Source of the DNA: Paludisphaera soli
GTDB lineage: Bacteria > Planctomycetota > Planctomycetia > Isosphaerales > Isosphaeraceae
Reading direction: 5' to 3'
NCBI RefSeq assembly: GCF_011064595.1
Contig: NZ_JAALJI010000001.1
Span: 496,001-560,000, forward strand
DNA length: 64,000 nucleotides
A program made the position numbers and the translations under genes. This document shows, one piece after another, positions 52,071-61,949 of this stretch (the first letter of the stretch is position 1; each line of letters starts with the position of its first letter). Below the pieces are notes generated by a model, which worked only from the letters and a program-made list of their open reading frames with translations, was not told the DNA's origin and did no database searches.

Positions 52071-53766
52071 GACGGAATCCGAGGCGGCCCCGCCCAACAT
52101 CGCATCCCACCTGCACACCCTCGCGGCCCTCCAGCCCCACCGCGCGGCGGTCGTCGTCCCCCAGGGCCGCGGCGACGCGGGCCGGATGCGCTACGCGCAT
52201 TTCACGTTCGCCCAGCTCGACCGCGACAGCGACGCCGTCGCCGCCGGGCTGATCGCCGACGGCGAGTCGCGGGGGACCCGCGCGGCCGTCATGGTCCCCC
52301 CCGGCCTGGATTTCTTCTCGCTCGTGTTCGGGCTGTTCAAGGCCGGCGTCGTCCCGGTTTTGATCGACCCCGGGATGGGGCTCAAGAGCCTGGGCCGCTG
52401 CATGGACGAGGCCGAGCCGGAGCTGTTCATCGGGATCGCCAAGGCCCTGGCCGCGCGTCGGGTGCTGGGCTGGGGGAAGCGGACGGTGCGCCGGACCCTG
52501 CTCGCGGGGCGGGGCGGACGCCTGCCGGGGTTCGCCGCGCGTTCCCTCGACGCCCTGCGCGTCAAGGGCCTCCGGGCGATCGCCGACGGCCGCGCGCCGT
52601 GGCCGGTGATGCGAGGCGTCGGCCCGGCCGAGCCGGCGGCCGTGCTGTTCACCAGCGGCAGCACCGGGCCGCCCAAAGGGGCGGTCTACACGCACCCGAT
52701 CTTCGAGGCCCAGGTCGCCTGCTTCCGCGACCTCTACGGCATCGAGCCCGGCGAGATCGACCTCTGCACGTTCCCCCTGTTCGCCCTCTTCGCCCCCGCG
52801 CTCGGCATGACCTCGGTCGTCCCCCGGATGGACCCGACCCGGCCGGCGAAGGTCGATCCCGAGAGCTTGTTCGAAGCGATCGACGACTTCGGACCCACGA
52901 ACCTCTTCGGCTCGCCGGCCCTGCTCAAGCGGGTCGGGCCGGCGGGCGTGGCGAAGGGGATGAAGCTGCCGACGCTGCGGCGGGTCGTCACGGCCGGCGC
53001 GCCGTCTTCTCCCCGCGTGCTGGAGACGTTCGCCCAGTTGCTTGAATCCCCCACGCAGATCTTCACGCCCTACGGCGCGACCGAGTCCCTGCCCGTCGCC
53101 TCCATCGGAAGTGACGAGATCCTGGGCGAGACCCGCCGCGCGACGGAGGAGGGCCGGGGCGTCTGCGTCGGCCTCCCCCGCGGCGTCGCGGTCCGGATCG
53201 TCCGCATCAGCGACGAACCGATCGCGACCTGGAGCGACGACCTGGAACTCCCCAGGGGCTCGATCGGCGAGGTCGTCGTCTCCGGCCCGGTCGTGACCCG
53301 CGAATACTTCGGCCGGCCCGAGGCCACGGCCCTGGCCAAGATCGCCGACCCGGCCCGAGGCACGTTCCACCACCGCATGGGGGACGTCGGCTACCTCGAC
53401 GAATCCGGCCGGATCTGGTTCTGCGGCCGCAAGTCGCATCGCGTCGTCCTGGCCGACGAGACCCTCTTCACGATCTGCTGCGAGGGGGTCTTCAACGCCC
53501 ACCCCGACGTCGCCCGCACGGCGCTCGTCGGGGTCGACGGCCCCTCGGGGAAGGTCCCGGTCCTCTGCGTCGAGCCGGCGCGAAAGCTCGGCCGCCGCGA
53601 TCGGGCCCGGGTGCGCGACGAGTTGCTGGCCCTCGCGGCGAAGTACGACCACACCCGGAAGATCCGCACGATCCTGTTCCATCCGTCGTTCCCGGTCGAC
53701 ATCCGTCACAACTCGAAGATCTTCCGCGAGAAGCTGGCGGCATGGGCCGCGGGGAATGCGTCATGA
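52054..53766 (+). CDS. oleC: OleC, beta-lactone synthetase (AMP-ligase fold)
   Basis: The 570-residue ANL-superfamily enzyme activates a 2-alkyl-3-hydroxy acid with ATP and closes it to a beta-lactone. The ATP motif LFTSGSTGPPKGAVYTH, the segment PYGATESLPVASIGS, the hinge region GRIWFCGRKSHRV and the C-terminal HNSKIFREKLAAW with the catalytic Lys are visible. SLPVASI after the ATE motif is characteristic of OleC. It overlaps oleB by 17 bases and oleD by 4 (ATGA). Length matches the family. Acyl-CoA synthetase would be the alternative. Confidence 0.93.
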   Translation: MDARVETESEAAPPNIASHLHTLAALQPHRAAVVVPQGRGDAGRMRYAHFTFAQLDRDSDAVAAGLIADGESRGTRAAVMVPPGLDFFSLVFGLFKAGVVPVLIDPGMGLKSLGRCMDEAEPELFIGIAKALAARRVLGWGKRTVRRTLLAGRGGRLPGFAARSLDALRVKGLRAIADGRAPWPVMRGVGPAEPAAVLFTSGSTGPPKGAVYTHPIFEAQVACFRDLYGIEPGEIDLCTFPLFALFAPALGMTSVVPRMDPTRPAKVDPESLFEAIDDFGPTNLFGSPALLKRVGPAGVAKGMKLPTLRRVVTAGAPSSPRVLETFAQLLESPTQIFTPYGATESLPVASIGSDEILGETRRATEEGRGVCVGLPRGVAVRIVRISDEPIATWSDDLELPRGSIGEVVVSGPVVTREYFGRPEATALAKIADPARGTFHHRMGDVGYLDESGRIWFCGRKSHRVVLADETLFTICCEGVFNAHPDVARTALVGVDGPSGKVPVLCVEPARKLGRRDRARVRDELLALAAKYDHTRKIRTILFHPSFPVDIRHNSKIFREKLAAWAAGNAS

Positions 53767-54782
53767 CTCTCGATCCCTCTCGACCGGTCCTGGTGACCGG
53801 CGGCGGCGGCTTCCTGGGCTCCGCCGTCGTGGCGATGCTCCGGGATCGCGGCCAGGCCGTCCGCACCCTCAACCGCCGCTGCTACGAGAAGCTCGACGCG
53901 CTCGGGGTCGATCAGGTGCAGGGAGACGTGGCCGAGGCCGATGTCGTCGACCGCGCCGTCGAGGGCTGCGACGCCGTCTTCCACGTCGCCGCCAAGGCGG
54001 GGCTGTGGGGCCCGAAGCACGAGTATCGCCGGTCGAACGTGGTCGGGACCCAGAACGTGGTCGCGGCCTGTCGTCGGTTCGGCGTCCGCAAGCTGATCCA
54101 CACCAGCTCGCCCAGCGTCGTCTTCCACGGCACCGATTTGGAAGGGGTCGACGAGTCGGTCCCCTACCCCGATCATTACGAAGCCGCCTACCCCGAGACC
54201 AAGGCGATCGCCGAGAAGCTCGTCCTGAAGTCGAACGACGCCGGGTTGGCGACCGTCGTGCTCCGCCCCCACCTGATCTGGGGGCCGGGCGACAACAACA
54301 TCCTGCCCCGGATCTACGCCCGCGCCCGGGCCAACCGCCTCTTCCGCATAGGCCGCCGGAATCCGCTCATCGACCTGACCTACATCGATAACGCGGCCGC
54401 CGCGCATCTGCTGGCCGGCGACCGGCTCGACGTGGGATCGGCGATCGCCGGCAAGGTCTACTTCATCGCCCAGGGGCAGCCGGTCCCGCTCTGGGACATG
54501 GTCGACCGTTTCCTGGAGATCGCCCACCTGCCCCACGTGCGTCGGACCGTCCCGCGCGGCCTGGCGATCGCCCTGGGGAGGACCCTGGAGGCCTTCTACC
54601 GGACGTTCCGCTTGCCCGGCGAGCCGAGGATGACTCGGTTCCTGGCCCATGAGCTTTCCACCGCCCACTGGTATAACCTCGACGCCGCCCGTCGCGACCT
54701 GGGCTACGCGCCCCACGTCGGCATCGAGGAAGGCCTGCGCCGCCTGGCGGCTTCCCTGGAAGCCCCCCCGCCCGCGTCTTGA
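53763..54782 (+). CDS. oleD: OleD, NADPH-dependent 2-alkyl-3-ketoalkanoate reductase
   Basis: The 339-residue short-chain dehydrogenase (extended SDR) reduces the OleA product to the 3-hydroxy acid used by OleC. Motifs: VLVTGGGGFLGSAVVAML for NADP, FHVAAKAGLWGPKHEY, HTSSPSVVFHGTDLEGVDES, and catalytic Tyr143/Lys147 in YPETKAIAEKL. Start ATG 53763 overlaps the oleC stop as ATGA; an in-frame ATG at 53742 is less likely. It completes the ole set and ends the overlapping run; the next gene begins 78 bases later with its own ribosome binding site. Confidence 0.94.
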   Translation: MTLDPSRPVLVTGGGGFLGSAVVAMLRDRGQAVRTLNRRCYEKLDALGVDQVQGDVAEADVVDRAVEGCDAVFHVAAKAGLWGPKHEYRRSNVVGTQNVVAACRRFGVRKLIHTSSPSVVFHGTDLEGVDESVPYPDHYEAAYPETKAIAEKLVLKSNDAGLATVVLRPHLIWGPGDNNILPRIYARARANRLFRIGRRNPLIDLTYIDNAAAAHLLAGDRLDVGSAIAGKVYFIAQGQPVPLWDMVDRFLEIAHLPHVRRTVPRGLAIALGRTLEAFYRTFRLPGEPRMTRFLAHELSTAHWYNLDAARRDLGYAPHVGIEEGLRRLAASLEAPPPAS

Positions 54783-54860
54783 CGCGCGGCCCGGCCCCCG
54801 CCATTGTTGGTTGAACCCGAAGCGGCCGAGGCCGAACCACCACGACGAAGGGACCACGCC

Positions 54861-56090
54861 ATGGGCCCGGCCGTCTACGCGATCGCCACGATGGACACCA
54901 AGGGGCTCGAATTGCTCCACGTCGCCGACCGCCTCCGCGCGGCGGGCGTCGTCGTCCGCACCGTGGACGTGGGGACGCTGGGCGACCCGCAGGCGCCGGC
55001 CGACGTATCGCTCCGCGAGATCGCCGGCACCCGCTCCGAATCGGAGGGGTCCGCGACCCGGACCCGGGGCGAGGCGATCTCGGCCGCCTCGAAGGCGCTC
55101 ACGAGCTTCCTGGCGACGGAGCACGCGAGCGGGCGGGTCGCCGGGGTGATCGGGATCGGCGGGAGCGGGGGCACGGCGCTCATCACGCCGGCGATGCGGG
55201 CCCTGCCGATCGGACTCCCCAAGCTCATGGTCTCCACGGTCGCGAGCGGCGACGTCTCGGCCTACGTCGGCAGCAGCGACCTCTGCTTGATGTATCCGGT
55301 CGTTGACGTGGCGGGCCTCAACGTGGTCTCTCGCACGATCCTCGCCAACGCCGCGCACGCCATGGCGGGCATGGTTCGCGACGCGCAGCCGGCCCGGTCC
55401 GACCGCCCCGCGCTCGGGATGACGATGTTCGGCCTGACCACCCCCTGCGTGACCGCCGCCCGCGAGCGGCTCGAAGCCCTCGGCTACGACGCCCTCGCCT
55501 TCCACGCCACCGGGGCCGGCGGCCGGGCGATGGAGCATCTGGTCGCCTCCGGCCTGATTCGGGGCGTGCTCGACGTCACCACGACGGAGGTCGCCGACCA
55601 CCTGATGGGGGGGATCTTCCCCTGCACCGAGGACCGATTCGAGGCCCAGATCGCGGCGGGCGTCCCCTGCGTGCTGAGCCTCGGGGCGCTCGACATGGTG
55701 AACTTCGGCGGGCTTGCGACCGTCCCCGAACGCTATCGCGGCCGCCTGCTCCACAGCCACAACGATCAGATCACCCTGATGCGGACGACCCCCGACGAGA
55801 ACCGCCGCATGGGCGCCTGGATCGGAGCGAAGCTCAACCGCTGGCGGACGCCGGTCGCGCTCCTGATCCCGGAAGGCGGCCTCTCGGGCCTCGACGCCCC
55901 CGGCGAGGCGTTCCACGACCCGGAAGCCGACGCGTCGCTCTTCGACGCGATCGAGTCGGCCGTCGAGCCGAGTCCGGATCGGACGATCCGCCGCCTGCCG
56001 CTGCACATCAACGACCCGGAATTCGCGCGGGCGCTGGTCGAGGCGTTCGTCGAGGCGTCGGGCCGGATTCGAGGACGATCGGAGGCATGA
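54861..56090 (+). CDS. Tm-1-like ATP-binding domain protein (UPF0261)
   Basis: The 409-residue protein matches the UPF0261/Tm-1-like family: [59 protein letters not shown] and [19 protein letters not shown]. Plant Tm-1 is an ATP-binding protein that inhibits tobamovirus replication; the bacterial role is unknown. AAGGGA lies 7 bases before the ATG. It overlaps the next gene by ATGA. This pair (Tm-1-like plus PEP-hydrolase-like barrel) recurs in many bacteria. Being 78 bases behind oleD, it may be read from the same transcript. Confidence 0.88.
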   Translation: MGPAVYAIATMDTKGLELLHVADRLRAAGVVVRTVDVGTLGDPQAPADVSLREIAGTRSESEGSATRTRGEAISAASKALTSFLATEHASGRVAGVIGIGGSGGTALITPAMRALPIGLPKLMVSTVASGDVSAYVGSSDLCLMYPVVDVAGLNVVSRTILANAAHAMAGMVRDAQPARSDRPALGMTMFGLTTPCVTAARERLEALGYDALAFHATGAGGRAMEHLVASGLIRGVLDVTTTEVADHLMGGIFPCTEDRFEAQIAAGVPCVLSLGALDMVNFGGLATVPERYRGRLLHSHNDQITLMRTTPDENRRMGAWIGAKLNRWRTPVALLIPEGGLSGLDAPGEAFHDPEADASLFDAIESAVEPSPDRTIRRLPLHINDPEFARALVEAFVEASGRIRGRSEA

Positions 56091-56950
56091 GGATGGCCGA
56101 GTCGAGGGCGACGATCCTGGAGCGGTTTCGCAAGAAGGTGGCCGACGGCCGGCCGATCGTCGGCGGGGGGGCCGGGACGGGCCTGAGCGCCAAGTGCGAG
56201 GAGGCCGGCGGGATCGACCTGATCGTGATCTACAACTCCGGCCGGTTCCGGATGGCCGGGAGGGGGTCGCTGGCGGGCCTCATGCCCTACGGCAACGCCA
56301 ACGCGATCGTGAAGGAGATGGCGCACGAGGTCCTGACCGCCGTCACGCGCACGCCGGTCGTCGCGGGCGTCTGCGGCAGCGACCCGTTCCTGCTCCTCGA
56401 CCATTTCCTCGGCGAGCTGAAAGCCCTGGGGTTCGCCGGCGTCCAGAACTTCCCGACCGTCGGCCTGATCGACGGCGTGTTCCGGGCCAACCTCGAAGAG
56501 ACCGGCATGGGCTTCGACCTGGAGATCGAGTGCATCCGCCGCGCCCATGAGATGGACCTGCTCACGACCCCCTACGCCTTCGACCCCGATCAGGCCCGCA
56601 GGCTGACCGAGGCCGGCGCCGACGTGATCGTGGCCCACATGGGGCTGACGACCAAGGGGACCATCGGGGCGCGGACCGCCCGCTCGCTCGACGACTGCGT
56701 GGGCGAGGTCGGCGCGATCGTCGCCGCTGCGCGCGCCGTCCGCCCGGACGTCTTCGTCCTCTGCCACGGCGGGCCGATCGCCATGCCGGACGACGCCCGC
56801 TACGTCCTCGAACGCGTGCCGGGGCTCGACGGCTTCTACGGGGCCAGCTCGATGGAGCGGCTACCCGCCGAGGAAGCCATCGCGCGGCAGACCCGCGACT
56901 TCATGAACCTCCGGCTCTATCAGGCTGCGGAAGACGAGGATCTCGCGTGA
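56087..56950 (+). CDS. Phosphoenolpyruvate hydrolase-like TIM-barrel protein
   Basis: The 287-residue protein is a TIM barrel of the PEP-hydrolase-like family (PF09370-type): [61 protein letters not shown] and [10 protein letters not shown]. The reaction in bacteria is not established; homologues are annotated as hydrolases of PEP or C-C bonds, or as signalling proteins. The ATG overlaps the Tm-1-like stop (ATGA), so the two are translated together. It ends 4 bases from the convergent kinase gene, with no room for a terminator. Confidence 0.87.
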   Translation: MRMAESRATILERFRKKVADGRPIVGGGAGTGLSAKCEEAGGIDLIVIYNSGRFRMAGRGSLAGLMPYGNANAIVKEMAHEVLTAVTRTPVVAGVCGSDPFLLLDHFLGELKALGFAGVQNFPTVGLIDGVFRANLEETGMGFDLEIECIRRAHEMDLLTTPYAFDPDQARRLTEAGADVIVAHMGLTTKGTIGARTARSLDDCVGEVGAIVAAARAVRPDVFVLCHGGPIAMPDDARYVLERVPGLDGFYGASSMERLPAEEAIARQTRDFMNLRLYQAAEDEDLA

Positions 56951-56954
56951 GCCG

Positions 56955-58067
56955 TCAGGTCGCCGCCGTCTCGGCCCCGGCCGCGGAGTCGAGCGGGAGG
57001 AGGACCGAGAAGCAGGCCCCGCCGTCGGCGTTGTTGGTCGCGGCGAGCCGCCCTCCCAGGTCGCGGACGATCTCGGAGGCCAGGTACAGGCCGTAGCCGC
57101 TCCCCCCTTCGCGGGTGGTGAAGAAGGGCTCGAAGATCCGCCGCAGGTAGGTGTCTGGCACGCCGGGGCCGTCATCGACCACGTCGAGCTTGACCCAGTC
57201 GCGGCCGTCCTCGCGGATGGAGTCCGTCTTCACGACGACCCGGCCGTCGCGCCCGGAGGCGGTGATCGCCTGGTAAGCGTTGGTCAGCAGGTCGAACAGC
57301 ACCTGCATCAGCCGGCCGGCGTCGCCGTTCACCTGGAAGGAGTCGGAGCAGTCGGCCTTCACGATCACCCGGCGCGGGTAGGGGGGGAGGCCGCGCACGA
57401 ACAGGTCGACCGTCTCGGTGAGCAAGGACGGGACGTCGATCGGCTGCATCTGCACCGGACCCCGTCGCACGGCCCCCATGAGGTGCTCCAGCCGGAGCTG
57501 GAGCAGGCTGGAGCCCCGGAGGATCGAGTCGACCCACTGGGCGTCGTCGGGCCGGTCCAACAGGCTCAGTCGCAGCAGCTCGGCGCTGCCCCGGATGACC
57601 GAAAGCGGCCCGCGGATCTCGTGGACGATCCCGGCGAGCAGGCGGCCGACCTGGACGAGCTGTCGATCCAGCATCGCCAGCCCGGCCATCTTGTGGTACT
57701 GGATCAGGCGGCGGACGCGCGCCAGGATCAGCTCGGGGGCGGAGTCGTAGAGCACGTAATCGTCGGCCCCGGCGTCCAGGCCGGCGAGCACGGCCGAATC
57801 GGCCTGGGCGGAGCTCATGATGAGGACCGGAGTTCCGGCGATCGCCCCTTCGCCCCGGATCGCTCGACAGAGGGCGATCTCCTCGGACTCGGCGAGGTTG
57901 CGGCCCAACACGATGAGGTGCGGACGGATGCGGAGCGCCTCATCGACGGCGTCGGCCGTCCGGGGGGCCTGGTGGACCGTGTAGCCCCCGTTCTCGAGGG
58001 TGGCGCAGAGACGCCCTCGTTCGGGTTCGACGGGGTCGACGACCAGGATTGTCGCCTCGGGCTCCAC
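56955..58067 (-). CDS. Hybrid sensor: degenerate receiver domain plus histidine kinase
   Basis: The product has 370 residues and is cytoplasmic. Residues 1-about 125 have a receiver fold (ILVVDPVEPERG at the start, VLIMSSAQADS), but the phosphoacceptor Asp is Gly55 (LIVLGRNLAE) and the conserved Lys is missing (DYVLYDSAPE), so it probably cannot be phosphorylated. A HisKA helix with His149 (IVHEIRGPLSVIRGSAELL) and an ATPase domain follow (N box LLTNAYQAI, VVDDGPGVPD, FFTTREGGSGYGLYLA); both look intact. A GTG at 58067 is chosen because GAAGGGA lies 8 bases upstream. No partner response regulator is encoded nearby. It is divergent from nadA. Confidence 0.88.
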   Translation of the reverse strand: MEPEATILVVDPVEPERGRLCATLENGGYTVHQAPRTADAVDEALRIRPHLIVLGRNLAESEEIALCRAIRGEGAIAGTPVLIMSSAQADSAVLAGLDAGADDYVLYDSAPELILARVRRLIQYHKMAGLAMLDRQLVQVGRLLAGIVHEIRGPLSVIRGSAELLRLSLLDRPDDAQWVDSILRGSSLLQLRLEHLMGAVRRGPVQMQPIDVPSLLTETVDLFVRGLPPYPRRVIVKADCSDSFQVNGDAGRLMQVLFDLLTNAYQAITASGRDGRVVVKTDSIREDGRDWVKLDVVDDGPGVPDTYLRRIFEPFFTTREGGSGYGLYLASEIVRDLGGRLAATNNADGGACFSVLLPLDSAAGAETAAT

Positions 58068-58214
58068 GGTCGTTGTCCCTTCGCGGCGAACGCCGACGGT
58101 CCTCGACGATCCCCGCCCCCCCGATCCGGGCCGTCGCGATCGCACGCTTGTGACACCGCCCGATCGGCGTCGCCCGAGGACCGGTCGCGACGCTTCTATT
58201 TTTCGATAGTCGGA

Positions 58215-58220
58215 TATAAT
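58215..58220 (+). promoter_or_regulatory. Consensus -10 box upstream of nadA
   Basis: A perfect TATAAT lies in an AT-rich island (58197-58221) about 120 bases before the nadA ATG. No good -35 is found at 16-18 bases, so an activator or an extended element may be used. Confidence 0.5.
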
Positions 58221-58339
58221 ACCCGGGGCGGTCAATGCCGAGGCCCGAAATTGGACGGGGCGTCCGGCCCTCCCGAGGATCACGAACCCGGCCCGAGCGT
58301 CAGGCTCCGGCCCCTCTCCAGGAGATTCCCCAAGCCGCC

Positions 58340-59452
58340 ATGAGCGCCACCACGCCCCTCCTCGACGCCGCGAGCCTCCCCTTCGAGGACTACCGCCACG
58401 CCCCCGACGCCGAACTCGATGCGCGCATCGAGGAGGTCCGTCGCCGGCTCGGGGACGAGCTGCTGATCCTCGGCCATCACTACCAGCAGGACGAGGTGAT
58501 CCGCCACGCGGACCTGCGCGGCGACAGCCTCAAGCTGAGCCAGCTCGCGGCCGAGAGCCGCGACTGCCGGGCCATCGTCTTCTGCGGCGTCCACTTCATG
58601 GCCGAGACCGCGGACATCCTCTCGCGGGACGACGTCACGGTCCACCTGCCCGACATGACCGCCGGCTGCAGCATGGCCGACATGGCCGACCTGGACTCCG
58701 TGGAGGCCGCCTGGTCCGACCTCGCCGAGCTGATCGACGTCGAGGACGTCACGCCGGTCACGTACATCAACTCGACGGCCGAATTGAAGGCGTTCTGCGG
58801 CCGCCACGGCGGCATCGTCTGCACCAGCTCGAACGCGCGCAAGGTACTCGACTGGGCCTTCGCCAACCGCCGCCGGGCCCTCTTCTTCCCCGACCAGCAC
58901 CTGGGGCGGAACACGGCCCGCGCGATGGGCGTCCCCCTGGAGCAGATGCCCGTGTGGGACCCCCGCCGCGAACTGGGCGGGAACTCTCCCCAGGCCATCG
59001 AGGACAGCCGAGTCATCCTCTGGCGCGGCCACTGCTCGGTCCACCAGATGTTCAAGCCGGCGCACGTCGCCCAGTTCCGCAAGCAGCACCCGGGCATCCA
59101 GATCCTCGTGCATCCGGAGTGCTCGATGGAGGTGGTGGAGGCCGCCGACCTCGTCGGCTCCACCGAGTACATCCTCAAAACGATCGCCGAGGCCCCGGCC
59201 GGATCCTCGTGGGCGGTCGGGACGGAGCTGCACCTGGTCAACCGGCTAGCCGCCGAGCACCCCGACAAGGCGGTGCATTTCCTCTCGCCCATGGTCTGCA
59301 TGTGCTCGACCATGTACCGCATCGACCTGCCCCACCTGGCGTGGTGCCTGGACAACCTGACGCGGGGCACGCCGGTCAATCGGGTGCAGGTCCCCGAGGA
59401 CGTGAAGCGTTGGGCACGGACTTCGCTCCAGAGGATGCTCGACCTGGGATGA
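58340..59452 (+). CDS. nadA: Quinolinate synthase A
   Basis: The 370-residue [4Fe-4S] enzyme condenses iminoaspartate with dihydroxyacetone phosphate in NAD synthesis. Signatures: LGHHYQQDEVIRHADLRGDS, cluster Cys candidates in IVFCGVHFMAETADI, LVHPECSMEVVEAAD and SPMVCMCSTMYRI. The ATG at 58340 begins the protein; a longer frame upstream crosses the promoter. No nadB or nadC is adjacent. Cluster supply may come from the desulfurase and A-type carrier genes in this window. Confidence 0.95.
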   Translation: MSATTPLLDAASLPFEDYRHAPDAELDARIEEVRRRLGDELLILGHHYQQDEVIRHADLRGDSLKLSQLAAESRDCRAIVFCGVHFMAETADILSRDDVTVHLPDMTAGCSMADMADLDSVEAAWSDLAELIDVEDVTPVTYINSTAELKAFCGRHGGIVCTSSNARKVLDWAFANRRRALFFPDQHLGRNTARAMGVPLEQMPVWDPRRELGGNSPQAIEDSRVILWRGHCSVHQMFKPAHVAQFRKQHPGIQILVHPECSMEVVEAADLVGSTEYILKTIAEAPAGSSWAVGTELHLVNRLAAEHPDKAVHFLSPMVCMCSTMYRIDLPHLAWCLDNLTRGTPVNRVQVPEDVKRWARTSLQRMLDLG

Positions 59453-59624
59453 CCACACCCGCCGGAGGTTCCGCGCGACTCGTCCTCGTTTCGCGCGGTC
59501 CGCCGGGGACGCCCGGTTGCATGCCGCCGAGCGGCCGGCTAAGTAAGAGAGAAGTCGAAACGGACGGGGTGGCGCCGCGCGGTCGTCGGCGGATCCAACA
59601 TCGTAAGAGAGCGAGTCGCGAACC

Positions 59625-61889
59625 ATGGCCCTGATGACACGGCAGCATTCGACGGTCTCCCAGGCGGACCTGGACCTAATCACCCAGGCCGGCCACTGGA
59701 ACCCCTTCCTGGTCATCGGCCCCCATCCCCTCGTCGCGGCCGACGGCTCCCAGGCCTGGACGATCCGCGCGTTCCTGCCGGAGGCCCGCAAGGCCGGCGT
59801 CGTCGACCTCTCGCGCGGCGAGCCCGGCAAGCTCTTTCCGATGGAGAAGACCCACGCCGACGGCTTCTTCGAGGTCGTCTTCCCCGACCGTTCCGGCCCC
59901 TTCCCGTATCGCCTCCGCATCGAGAACCACGAGGGTCATTCCTGGGAGTCCGTCGACCCCTACGCCTTCGAGCCGATCCTCACCGACTTCGACCTGCACC
60001 TTCTCGGCGAGGGCACGCACCTCCACAACTATGAGAAGATGGGTGCCCACCTCATCACTCACCAGGGGTTCCGGGGCGTCCTGTTCGCGGTCTGGGCTCC
60101 GAACGCCCAGCGCGTGAGCGTCGTCGGCAACTTCAACCACTGGGACGGGCGTCGTCACCTGATGCGGAGCCGGGGCGCCACCGGCATCTGGGAGTTGTTC
60201 ATCCCCGACCTCTGCGAGGGAGAGGTCTACAAGTTCGAGATCAAGAGCCGCAACCACGGCTACACGGTCCAGAAGGCCGACCCGTACGGCCTGGCCTCCG
60301 AAATGCGGCCCAAGACGGCCTCGGTCGTCTGGGACATCGACCGCTTCTCCTGGGGCGACAAGGAGTGGATGGCCCGTCGCGCCGAACGCCAGGCGCTCGA
60401 CAAGCCGATGTCCTTCTACGAGGTCCACCTCGGCTCCTGGAAGCGCTCCCGGGAGAAGGAGAACGGCTTCCTCAGCTACCGCGAGCTGGCCGAGCAGCTG
60501 GTCGAGTACCTGGATAAGACCCACTTCACGCACGTCGAGCTGCTGCCGATCACGGAGCATCCGTTCGACGGCAGCTGGGGATACCAGCCGATCGGCTACT
60601 TCGCCCCCACGGCGCGGCACGGCACGCCGGACGACTTCGCGCACTTCGTCGACCATCTGCACCAGCACGGCTACGGCGTGATCCTCGACTGGGTGCCCGC
60701 CCACTTCCCGACCGACCTCCACGGCCTGGGCTACTTCGACGGCACCCACCTGTACGAGCACGCCGACCCCCGCCTCGGCGAGCATCGCGACTGGGGAACC
60801 AAGATCTTCAACTACGGGCGGCCCGAGGTCCGCAACTACCTCCTCGGCAACGCCCTCTTCTGGCTGGACCGCTACCACATCGACGGCCTCCGCGTCGACG
60901 CCGTGGCCTCCATGCTGTACCTCGACTACTCCCGCAACCCCGGCGAGTGGGTCCCGAACATCTTCGGCGGCAACGAGAACCTCGAGGCCATCGACTTTCT
61001 CAAGACCCTCAACGAGATCTGCCACCGCGAGCATCCCGGCATCCTGACCATGGCCGAGGAGTCCACGAGCTGGTCCGGCGTCTCGCGGCCGACCTACCTG
61101 GGCGGCCTGGGCTTCAGCCTCAAGTGGAACATGGGATGGATGAACGACACCCTTCGCTACATGGCGAAGGACCCCGTCCATCGCAAGTACGAGCACGGCG
61201 CGCTTACGTTCAGCATGATCTACGCCTTCACCGAGAACTTCATCCTTCCGCTCTCGCACGACGAGGTCGTCCACGGCAAGAAGTCGCTCCTCGACAAGAT
61301 GCCCGGCGACCTCTGGCAGAAGTTCGCCAACCTTCGCCTGCTCTACGGCTACATGTACGGCCACCCGGGCAAGAAGCTGCTCTTCATGGGCGACGAGATC
61401 GCCCAGTGGCGCGAGTGGGACCACGACGAGAGCATCGACTGGCACCTCCTGCAGTGGAAGGACCACCAGGGGGTGTCGCAGCTCGTCACGGACCTTAACT
61501 CCCTGTACAAGAACGAGCCGGCTCTCCACCAGATCGACTTCGACTGGCTGGGCTACGAGTGGCTCGAGCTGCACGACTGGGAGAACAGCGTGATCGCCTT
61601 CCTCCGTCGCGGCAAGGACGCGGAGGAGTCGATCGTGGTCGTCTGCAACTTCACCCCGGTCGTCCGCTACGACTACCGCGTGGGCGTCCCCACGGGCGGA
61701 TTCTATCGCGAACTGCTGAACACCGATTCCGAGGTCTACGGCGGTTCGAACGTCGGCAACCACGGCGGCGCGTGGGCCGTCCGCGAGCCTCACGCGGGCC
61801 GGCCGTTCCACATCTCGCTCAAGGTCCCGCCGCTCGGCGTCCTCTTCCTCAGGTCGCCGAAGTCCACGCCGGCGCAGTCGGGCGAGTGA
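59625..61889 (+). CDS. glgB: 1,4-alpha-glucan branching enzyme
   Basis: The 754-residue GH13 enzyme forms alpha-1,6 branches in glycogen. It has an N-terminal beta domain (to about 115), a CBM48 domain ([20 protein letters not shown]), and the catalytic barrel with the nucleophile Asp in [19 protein letters not shown], the acid Glu in [11 protein letters not shown], and [15 protein letters not shown]. The all-beta C-domain ends at [12 protein letters not shown]. Length is typical of GlgB with the full N1 domain. No other glycogen gene is adjacent. It is followed by a bidirectional hairpin. Confidence 0.96.
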   Translation: MALMTRQHSTVSQADLDLITQAGHWNPFLVIGPHPLVAADGSQAWTIRAFLPEARKAGVVDLSRGEPGKLFPMEKTHADGFFEVVFPDRSGPFPYRLRIENHEGHSWESVDPYAFEPILTDFDLHLLGEGTHLHNYEKMGAHLITHQGFRGVLFAVWAPNAQRVSVVGNFNHWDGRRHLMRSRGATGIWELFIPDLCEGEVYKFEIKSRNHGYTVQKADPYGLASEMRPKTASVVWDIDRFSWGDKEWMARRAERQALDKPMSFYEVHLGSWKRSREKENGFLSYRELAEQLVEYLDKTHFTHVELLPITEHPFDGSWGYQPIGYFAPTARHGTPDDFAHFVDHLHQHGYGVILDWVPAHFPTDLHGLGYFDGTHLYEHADPRLGEHRDWGTKIFNYGRPEVRNYLLGNALFWLDRYHIDGLRVDAVASMLYLDYSRNPGEWVPNIFGGNENLEAIDFLKTLNEICHREHPGILTMAEESTSWSGVSRPTYLGGLGFSLKWNMGWMNDTLRYMAKDPVHRKYEHGALTFSMIYAFTENFILPLSHDEVVHGKKSLLDKMPGDLWQKFANLRLLYGYMYGHPGKKLLFMGDEIAQWREWDHDESIDWHLLQWKDHQGVSQLVTDLNSLYKNEPALHQIDFDWLGYEWLELHDWENSVIAFLRRGKDAEESIVVVCNFTPVVRYDYRVGVPTGGFYRELLNTDSEVYGGSNVGNHGGAWAVREPHAGRPFHISLKVPPLGVLFLRSPKSTPAQSGE

Positions 61890-61906
61890 ACTTACCCGAT
61901 CCCTCC

Positions 61907-61946
61907 GACGGACCTCCCCCCGCCCGAGTGCGCGGTGAGGTCCGTC
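61907..61946. terminator. Bidirectional terminator hairpin between glgB and mutS2
   Basis: GACGGACCTC (61907-61916) pairs perfectly with GAGGTCCGTC (61937-61946); the loop can fold further by CCGC/GCGG. It fills the 60-base gap between convergent genes. Confidence 0.65.
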
Positions 61947-61949
61947 CGC

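Noticed and set aside
59543-59611. Direct repeat GTAAGAGAG at 59543 and 59603 upstream of glgB
   Set aside because: Only 9 bp in two copies with no spacing logic; likely chance in a purine-rich leader.
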